Shown here in pieces: positions 22,762 through 32,443 of a stretch of 32,443 bases of DNA. The notes under the pieces were generated by a model that was given only the letters and a program-made list of their open reading frames with translations, made no database searches and was not told where the DNA came from. Source of the stretch: Pleurobrachia bachei. Its lineage: Eukaryota > Ctenophora > Tentaculata > Cydippida > Pleurobrachiidae. The stretch spans positions 7,407-39,849 of the forward strand of contig AVPN01000725.1 in the NCBI GenBank assembly GCA_000695325.1. Reading direction: 5' to 3'. A program made the position numbers and the translations under genes. How positions within the stretch are numbered: position 1 is the first letter of the stretch; every line of letters begins with the position of its first letter.

Positions 22762-23898
22762 ATGCACACCCAGCCCGTTGAGCCTGAGGGATCGTGCAGC
22801 GGCAGTGACAATCTAAATAACAAACCCAAGACCCAGAACGGGCACAATAGTAACAACGGTGTTGGGACTGTATATATTCCCCCGCATCTGAGAGATACAG
22901 TGAGACTTATTGGGCAACATCTCGCAGACCTTGGATTACAGTGAGTTGATCTTTAATTCAAAATAATAGTTGTAAAATATTTTTTTTGTTTCAAATAATA
23001 ACTCATATATATGAGTTGCAAAATACTAGGGTGATTCAAATATAATAGTTTCTTTTCACTTTTGGTGGATTGTACAGTGACTTACACTCGGCTACCACAC
23101 GTAGTATAGTATTAGGAAGCCCTTTTCATAACAACTGTACATTTGTCCACTCTCCCTATGTGTGTGTGTGTATCCGTTTACTGAGAGTGTGTGAAAAGCC
23201 AGTATATCCGTTAATGTGTGTGTGTGCAATGTTGAGTTTTCGTCACACAGTGAAATTTGTTGAGCCAGGAAATGGCATCGAGCCAACCACGTGAAAGAAG
23301 AAGTGTGGGAGAGAAAGAGAAAGATAGAAAGGGAGAGAGATGGGTATATTTAGTTCACCAGAAAGATATTTATGACGTGTATAAACGATAACTAATTTTA
23401 GGAAGACGGTTCAACAGTTGGTAGAGGAATGTGACTCTCAATTGGAGCACCCGTTAGCCTCCCAGTTGCGTGATAACATAACCAGTGGATTATGGGAAGA
23501 GGTGAGTAGGATTAATTAAAGTACAATTTACTGTTTTTTCCTTATTCGTTATACATATGTTGGTGTGTAATAAAACAAGATCTACTACGTCAAGTAATCC
23601 CTCATCTTGTCGTTCTAACATTTCATGACGTCATTACATTTTGTACTGCCACTACAATATATCTGACCGATCTGGCAGTGAAACTGTATCGCGAGACGAA
23701 TAGATAATACATAACTGATAAATTTCTGTGTTCTAATCTCCATCCTCACAGGCTTTGGAAGTTTTTGGAGAGCTAGCTTCAACAGCTGAGTCGGGGGCAA
23801 GAGAAATAAAATACCGAATTTTGGAACAAAAATACCTTGAGCTTTTAGAAAGTGGTTAGTTTACCTTCTACCTATCTCTCTCTCTCTCTCTCCCTCTC

Positions 23899-23937
<39 letters not shown>

Positions 23938-25161
23938 CTCTCCCTCCCTCCCTCTCTCTCCTCCCCTCCCCCACTCGCTCACTCTCCCTCCCTCGCTCCC
24001 TCTCACTCTCCCTCACTCTCCCTCCACCCCATCCCCCTACTCTCTCTCCCAACACCACTCTCTCTTCCAGGAAACCAAATGGGTGCCCTGTCCTGTCTCC
24101 AAGAGGAAATAACACCACTGCAACACAGCGCCTCCAAAGTCCACCTACTCCCCTCCTACCTAATGTGCTCCACTCCCACTGAGCTGAGATCACAGGCAAA
24201 GTGGAGCGGGGCTGCTGGGAATAGTAGGCAACGTCTCATCCATAAAATACAGGTACACTGTTCAAACAAACTTGTTTTTATTTGGTACTGTTCTAACTCT
24301 CATTTACATTTGCACGGAGAGAGAGAGAGCGTCGAACAATGTACTGTACACACTTCAAATTCTGTGCTTTTTGTGCCCAAAGTTTGGTTCGTGGTAGAAC
24401 AGACAAAATAGCATAACCCTTTACAACTTTGCTGCAATTACTAATTAGCTGTAACTAATTAGTTGATTTCAGGAATTTCTGCCGGTTACTGTTATGTTAC
24501 CACCAAAACGGTTGGAGGAATTATTAAAGCAGGCTATGTTTCTACAGACTCAACAATGTACCTACCATAACACACCATTTCCCCCGTGTTCCTCCCTCCT
24601 TGTGGATCACTCCTGTTCAAGGTAATTGGTAATTACTGGGGTAGTTACTAATTGGTATACTGTTCAGTGTACTGCTGCTAATCACTAATTAGTATACTGT
24701 TCTAGGTACTAATTCAACTTTTTACTAGTGCACACTGTTACACTTGGATGATTCATAAGGAATGTGTACTGCACTATTGAGCAGAGACGTTGTCGAATGT
24801 GTCTCAGGTGTCACTTATTGGAAACTGTTTTGAGTTACCACTTTTTACCCATCCCTCTCTCTCTCCGCTCCAGAGATAAATTCCCATCCGAGACGAAACA
24901 GATTCTGGAGCACAGAGACGAAGTTTTACACTGTTCATGGTCAAATAGTGGCCTTTATCTTGCAACGGGTGCATTGGATGGTAGCCTTTACATATGGAAA
25001 TATAATCCCCAGGTACATTTCACTCTTTTCTTTTCACTCTCACCCCAGGTACATTCCTACTCTATAATTTCTCTCTCCCTCTCTAGGCTCTCTATCGAGA
25101 TGGCCATCTCTCTCTTTCTCCCATGCTCCCTGGTACATTTGAATCCGTTTCTCCCCATCTA

Positions 25162-25219
<58 letters not shown>

Positions 25220-27144
25220 ATCCCCTCCTCTCTCTCCCTCCTTCTCTCTCCCCGTCCCTCTCCCTATTTTAACATCTCTATATTCATTTCAGTGTTACCA
25301 GTTAGTTGAAGACAAGTTAATTGACGCCCTATTTAGTGTAGGGTACATTGCTTGGTCCCCCGATGATACAATGTTGTGTATTTGTGGCGTTGAGAAATGT
25401 CCTGAAGCAACAGTCTACACTGTATCGGTATGCGATTAGATCTCACTTTTAGTTTTTGATACTTTGTCAAACATTCTGCCTAGATATCGTTTCTAATTTT
25501 CGATTTTTAGGGTTCTACGGCAGTTTTAAAGTGCAAGATATCACAATCACCCGAAGATGTTTTAACAACATGTGCTTGGTCACCGGATAATCGATACATA
25601 TATACCGGGGGACAACAGGGACAATTTTATAAATATGTAAGTATTTGACAAGCGGAGAGCGGGACAGAAATGCAATATTCACACTCGCGACTAGCAGAAA
25701 ATGCGCGCGCAGCTGTAAAACTACACAATTCACATCATTTTGTTTTTGTCCACCCCAAAATAAACACCCTGCAAAATTTGTTGATAACCACGTCCATATT
25801 TTACAGGGTCCAGTCGACCCAATTTACACTGTTTATGACACATGTCACACCATTCAGATTACTTGTATTCACTAATTTACATTTACAAAGAGTTTCAAGA
25901 GTCCCAACAGCACAATTAAACCCATACAACAACACACATATTTTACACTAACTACCCCTCCAGGATTTACACACGTCGACAGTATACAAATGGGAGGGTA
26001 TACGATTACACGGTGTAGCTACACTTCGAGACAATAAAACAGTCCTAGCAGCAGACTCCCATAAGCGAGTGAGGTCGTATAACTTTGAAGATCATAGTGA
26101 ACAGACGATATATGAGAGCGAACAACAGATAATCAGCATGTCGATATCTAGTGATGAGAAATACTGTCTACTTACACTTGAGAAACAGGTTCGTTTGGTG
26201 TCTATCAGGAACCGATTGAAACAATTAAATAACCAATCAGAACTCGCTATTTAGGTCACGTGACTGGTTATCAGCCAATCAGGGACCAGTATTTCCTGAT
26301 TATTACATTTTACCTTCTAGGGTTTGCTAATGATAGATATTGCGACGGGAGCGTATGTCAGAAAGTTCTACGGTTTAGTACAGAAGGATTACCACCTAAA
26401 TGCATTCTTCGGTGGTGCAAATGAAGAATTCATCGTGTCTGGGAGCGAAGGTAAAATAACCGGTATCCTTATTTAGTTTTCATATAATGGGCATGTTTCC
26501 CTTGCCGTATTTGAACAAACATCGGATCATGTTATGTTCTAACCCTCCCAAAACACAGTATAGCTAGACATCCTCTCACCACAGACCACACATGTAGACA
26601 CCTCCTCTCCCTCTCTCAGATCACTGAGCATACATGTAAAACCGCCTCACCCCCTTCTCAGATCACAGACTTCACAGTGTAAACCCCCCTCTCCCCCCCT
26701 CCTCAGATCACAGGGTATATGTGTACAGGAAGAATTGCAGTACTCCCATACTGCGACTAGATGGACACACTAGTGTAGTGAATTGTGTGTGTTGGAATCC
26801 TGTCTATACTGACTGTTTTGTGTCAGGATCTGATGATGCTAATGTGAGACTGTGGGCTCCACCCATACCCTCAGGTATAGTAATATAGGGGGCAGGGGAT
26901 GCTCTAATTATCAACCTGATCTGTCCGTGGCCGTCGAGTTAATACTTTTTATACCATACACTGAAGGCCGCCAGTGCACTGCCGGCCTTCAGTGGTTGTA
27001 ATAATATGTTATTGCAGTTACTCCGGCTCCCTAGTAATCCTAACTCGATTTCTAACTCGTGTTTCTAACTTGTGAACAGTGTGTAACTCCTTTCTCTCAC
27101 ACTCTTCAGATGAATCAGAGTGCAGTTCTGGTACGCAGGTGTGA
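22762..27144 (+). CDS. WDR26: WDR26, LisH-CTLH-WD40 subunit of the CTLH/GID E3 ligase
   Basis: Exons: 22762-22940, 23402-23501, 23752-23854, 24071-24252, 24473-24621, 24874-25012, 25293-25427, 25511-25636, 25964-26188, 26321-26450, 26707-26874, 27110-27144. Phases agree and give 556 residues. LisH spans about 45-75 (TVRLIGQHLADLGLQ) and CTLH follows (YLELLESGNQMGALSCL; VTVMLPPKRLEELLKQA; TYHNTPF). The WD40 propeller starts near 250; hallmark matches to human WDR26 are YIAWSPDD, GGQQGQFYKYDL, RSYNFEDHSEQ, FGGANEEFIVSGSEDHRVY and VNCVCWNP. In animals and yeast (Gid7) this protein helps assemble and recruit substrates to the CTLH ubiquitin ligase. The N-terminal tail is much shorter than the low-complexity human one (661 residues in total). 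The frame stays open upstream to 22684 (PAKRLR just before Met), so an upstream exon cannot be excluded. Confidence 0.96.
23873..24066. repeat. Pyrimidine (CT/CCCT) tract in WDR26 intron 3
   Basis: Almost the whole intron is C/T on the plus strand, merging into the exon-4 acceptor (CTTCCAG at 24070). Such a tract gives many weak polypyrimidine signals. Confidence 0.9.
25166..25260. repeat. (CT)n microsatellite in WDR26 intron 6
   Basis: CT dinucleotides with minor interruptions, about 30 bp before the exon-7 acceptor at 25292. Confidence 0.9.
26229..26301. repeat. Dispersed ~74-bp repeat, copy B (WDR26 intron 9)
   Basis: Similar to 8577-8650 over its length, with a handful of substitutions. 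Here it contains a perfect GTCACGTGAC palindrome (CACGTG E-box) and two CCAATCAG boxes. Confidence 0.75.
26960..26993. repeat. 34-bp near-perfect palindrome in WDR26 intron 11
   Basis: ACTGAAGGCCG and CGGCCTTCAGT flank the self-complementary CAGTGCACTG. Only the two C-C positions between them are unpaired. Confidence 0.9.
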
Positions 27145-28467
27145 CATTAGCGGAGCAGTGTTCAACACACTCTCTCTACACAGCAGTGTCCACTCTACTG
27201 ATGATAGAGGGAAGGGGGACGCTTTCTTTTATATATCACCACCCTTTTAATGAGTTTTTACACTTCTCTCAGACACTATGATATTATGCGCTGTCAGACA
27301 TATCACCTTGATATTTCTAACTCTCCTTTGCGGAGAACGAGAGAGGGTCGAACAAGGCAAACCCTGGTATCTGTTCTCGAGCGAGAGAGAGGTCAGGCTG
27401 ACAGCCAAAAAGAGAATACAAGGAACTATGTGGTTGAACTGAACCTCCTTGAGCCTACCTAGAGAAAATGTATATGTTATATATCAAAAAGTAGTATTTT
27501 ATCTAGTCGCGTGCTGAATGTGGTCAATGTCACTAGAATCGTCTGTCTAATATTACACACAAATAGCCTGTCTAATATACATATCCCTGTCTAATAGCAA
27601 TTATCTAAATATAGATCTGTGGTCATAACTCCAAGCCCCAACAATGGTATAGTCGAGTGTTGCTAGAAGTTTAATCATATAATGTGCTATCAAAAGTTAT
27701 GAAATGTAGGCCGAAACTGTCTGGTGACAGTGCCCTCAGATCGGATCGGCGCCTAAGTAATTAAGCCTCTGATTTAGTGAGATTACGTTATGGTTCTACT
27801 TTCAGCAACACTCAACAGCCAATACACCAAGTCTATAATATGAACAATTTACAACCTACTTACGTTTGCAATGATAGTTTTGAGTAATATTTTCGAAAAT
27901 TGCACAATATATACGTGTGTAAATATACATGGAGGTTGTTAATTTATAAGTTATCTCTGGCTTTCACCAGTTTTATTTAAACATGTTTGTTCTCTTTGTA
28001 TGGCCTGCTAAATCAAAGATCACCCATAATTGTGTTTGAATATCAATTATCATATTCAACCACCAATCAAAAGCTAAATACGTTCATGTTATCTCCTGAA
28101 TGATCTTCTGTCTCAGTGCACTCACATCCGGTCGGTGCTTCACCATTCACACCGCAGTCCGCACACTTGTTCACATGCATGACTAAGTGAGATCGATGCG
28201 AGAATAGGCTGCAATGGAGTCAAACCGCACACGGTCCATTGCAATGAGCATTGGATCCACTATCCAGACTCTCTGGAGTTGATGGGCAGTGTTTGTTATC
28301 GCGCGCGGTTTGTTGTCGTGCGCCTTGTTCTGACAACATCAACTTTCACTGGGCGAAACATTGCGCCCTACAAACTAGGTACGAATGAGAAGAGGCGGGT
28401 TTTGGTGAGACAAGGAAATTGGAAATAAAATACAAATAATATAATTGTAAGCAGCTTCAAGATATCA
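27145..28467. other. Convergent intergenic region, WDR26 and zinc-finger 3' ends
   Basis: No exon recognised. Contains a dispersed element copy (27322-27360) and two loosely related stretches, near 27725-27755 (CAGTGCCCTCAGATCGGATC) and 28113-28140 (CAGTGCACTCACATCCGGTC). These also resemble the CAGTGCGCTCAGATAGGTC segment in the aquaporin duplication (17240-17258). A 9-bp stem (TGCAATGGA/TCCATTGCA) lies at 28210-28243. Confidence 0.5.
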
Positions 28468-30467
<2,000 letters not shown>

Positions 30468-30669
30468 GCTAGCTATCCGTGAATTAATTATTAATTAATC
30501 GAAATATTGAGATGTATATTCCGAATACTCATCTCATTCTAATAAATCGATCATCCTGACCTCATAATCTGCCCTAGCTGTGCAATATTACCAAGTTGTT
30601 CGAACAATTTTAAAACTTATTTCACAAATAACAATTGTAACAACGCGTCAATAACATTTCAGAGTACAA

Positions 30670-32273
30670 TCACGAGTTAATCTGATTTAAAAGAGTCAGT
30701 GATTTCTTCTGAATACTTGGTAATTTCCGGAGTCTTGTGATAGAATCGAGGGAGGTGAGGAGAATATCGGGGGCCTCTGTCCGTGTAATACACAGAGTTT
30801 CTAGTTCTGATAGTATGCTCTGAGCTGCAATTTTGTTCAGGTGATTCTGTCGTAACGAATATCTGGAGAGAAAGACAATTTTGGTAATGTTTTGGTAGTA
30901 ATCGGGCAGTTTCATATGACTTTTTAGAGCAGAAAAGCGAATTTTTTGGAGATAATTACGGTAGAAAATGTTTGGAGGGTCTATCACATTCCTACCGTAG
31001 ACAGTCACACAATTCTGTTATATGCTCCGGACGAGACATCGTTACGGTCTGGCTCTCAGATTGGGTTCTCCTTTTCTTTCGGACGGGACTGCTGGCACAC
31101 TGTGGTGGTTCTGAGTGATCTGAGTTGATGCGTTTTCGGGAGTTCTGTTTTCCAGATTTTAATCTCTGCTCCTCCTGTAGGCTAGCAAACTTTAACTCTG
31201 AAAAGTGGGACAGTACAAAACGTTTGGTTGGGTCATCTGACATTGAGTCCGTACTAAAAATGTTTGAAAAAAGTTTGAAAGTTTTGGTCTCAGTTAAATT
31301 CAGTTCAAGTTGGAACAGAATTGGATCAGATTACTGGAGAAATTAGAGTTTTTTAATCTCTGAGCAATATAACTTCCAATTCTGTTTGAAACATACTGTT
31401 TCTGTCCAATATCTTTAAAAAAAAAATCACGTACCCTTTTCATATAAAACATAATCTTTCTCCGTTTCGATGGCTCGTTTTGGGTAACGTCCTCTAAATT
31501 CATTCCTCCCTCTCTCCCCCATAACAGCCCAGAGCTGAAACAAATCGTGTGACTAATTTACATGAACATGATTGTTATACTGAGTGCGAACACAGCACCT
31601 CATCCATGTGACCAGCAAAACAAGTCTCACAGGGTGTGAGACATTTTGTTTTCCTGTGTGTTCAGGTAGAATGTGAGTCACACCCTACCTGTACACACAG
31701 GAACACAACAAAATGTTCACGCTACCTGTACATCTGTCTTTAGGCTCGTCAATGTATCTTTAGGTTTAGCTGTAGGATTCTCCTCTGCCTCAAGCACCCC
31801 CTCCAATAGAGACCTACCACTTTTCTTTGTGAATATCGCGTACCTGATCAGATAAGACATTTAAACCATAATTTAGAATCAGCCAGTAGAGACCTTTATT
31901 CGAGTTGTATTACCTGTTTCTGTTTTCCTTTGTGAACGGAAGGAGCTGGTCAGTTTTCTGTTTACCGATCTCGTGTGTTCCAAAGTAGAACAACTGAAAA
32001 TAAAGTACCTCTCTCGTTTAAAGGGTATAAGTAGCTCATACTGTGTTTGACATTAACAGTTTAATGATAGAATTCTTTACCACTAATCGGTAACCATCCA
32101 TATTCCTTTCCGATAGAATGAGGTCTTTTTGAACACTTAACCACACCAAGTAGACGTTTGTCATAAAAAAGACTTACGGTACACATTAGATTTCGGTCAA
32201 TCTTGTCAATTCGAGCGGGCCAGTAAGGGTAACCCTTTAGTTTAACCCACACACAGTCACCGGCCTTGAACAT
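30670..32273 (-). CDS. PSIP1/HDGFL2: PWWP plus integrase-binding-domain protein (LEDGF/HDGFL2-like)
   Basis: Exons (minus strand): 32273-32178, 31993-31914, 31843-31726, 31534-31435, 31197-30996, 30862-30670. Phases agree; 262 residues. PWWP domain at about 1-90: the start MFKAGDCVWVKLKGYPYWPA parallels LEDGF and HDGF, with PYWP as the PWWP signature, followed by LFYFGTHEIG, LLPFTKENR and LEGVLEAEENPTAK. The middle is basic with NLS-like SRKR and VRKKRR. The last exon resembles the integrase-binding domain: SILSELETLCITRTEAPD, LDSITRLRKLP, then QKKSLTLLNQI to the stop. PWWP domains of this class read methylated H3K36 on nucleosomes and the IBD docks partner proteins. The protein is short (human LEDGF/p75 has 530 residues): no AT-hooks were seen and nothing follows the IBD. 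The Met lies where the family starts; an upstream exon is possible. Confidence 0.9.
31637..31720. repeat. 84-bp foldback next to a splice donor
   Basis: Left arm ACATTTTGTT...TTCAGGTAG (31641-31669) and right arm CTACCTGTAC...CAAAATGT (31685-31716) are inverted repeats with a small gap, and GTGAG/TTCAC extends the ends. The loop is about 15 nt. The arm begins five bases into intron 3 of the PWWP gene (donor at 31725). Confidence 0.85.
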
Positions 32274-32443
32274 TGCAGCTACAGAAATATTATTCAAGTT
32301 AAGTATATTCTCAGTGTAAGAACTAACAGGTTTTAAGGTCTTGGGCTACTTAAGTAGTAGAGCTACGGTTCCAGTTGGGATTAGACAGTGGCAAGGCCAT
32401 GTTCGCTATGCCACAACTCACAGAGGTCATGAAACTGATTTAC
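32274..32443. other. Upstream flank of the PWWP gene, nothing recognised
   Basis: No exon or promoter element identified. A pyrimidine-poor TTTCTGTAG (about 32279-32287) upstream of the ATG could be a weak acceptor. Confidence 0.4.

Noticed and set aside
31300-31503. Frame starting MNLEDVTQNEPSKRRK with an attractive KRRK signal
   Set aside because: Phase from exon 3 and into exon 5 requires the other frame of 31534-31435. The KRRK reading would not join the neighbours in frame.
32061-32297. 78-codon minus frame continuing the PWWP exon to FYH stop
   Set aside because: The part past 32178 follows a strong GTAAG donor and breaks the PWWP fold, which continues as LFYFGTHEIG in the next exon.

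Overview
The window looks like compact, intron-rich animal (invertebrate) nuclear DNA. It holds five multi-exon protein genes, most with introns of roughly 100-400 bp and canonical GT-AG junctions, in AT-leaning DNA rich in CT/GA microsatellites. The gene set (LisH/CTLH/WD40 WDR26, a PWWP plus integrase-binding-domain chromatin protein, an AQP1-type aquaporin, a C2H2 zinc-finger protein and an insulysin-family M16 protein) points to a metazoan. A sponge or other early-branching invertebrate would fit, but the phylum cannot be fixed from sequence alone. No rRNA, tRNA, CRISPR array, retroelement or prokaryotic-style operon was seen.

Layout. 1-3925: no recognisable gene, several CT/GA-rich tracts. 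3926-12814 (+): 19-exon M16 (insulysin/nardilysin family) gene predicted to encode a 1160-residue membrane-anchored protein whose HxxEH zinc motif is lost. It contains a 1267-bp direct tandem duplication (exons 2-3) and its 3' end lies in a 2.6-kb palindrome (about 11990-14617) that carries an inverted second copy of exons 17-19. 14618-16360: no clear gene; GC-rich hairpins, a small possible secreted ORF, inverted repeats. 16657-19554 (-): five-exon aquaporin whose last two exons, 3' UTR and poly(A) signal are tandemly duplicated (960-bp unit). 19555-22761: intergenic, GA repeats, and a short tandem array just upstream of the next gene. 22762-27144 (+): 12-exon WDR26, the Gid7-like subunit of the CTLH E3 ligase. 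27145-28467: intergenic. 28468-30467 (-): seven-exon gene with five C2H2 fingers, intron 1 mostly (TCTG)n. 30670-32273 (-): six-exon PWWP/IBD protein of the LEDGF/HDGFL2 type, only about 200 bp upstream of the zinc-finger gene on the same strand.

The genes do not form one pathway. The M16 and aquaporin genes are convergent, aquaporin and WDR26 divergent, WDR26 and the zinc-finger gene convergent. The most striking theme is structural: three very young intragenic duplications (two direct, one inverted) in 18 kb, plus introns carrying hairpins, X-box-like palindromes and a minisatellite that iterates a splice donor. All exon coordinates were derived by hand from reading frame, phase agreement and family similarity recalled from memory; no alignment was run.
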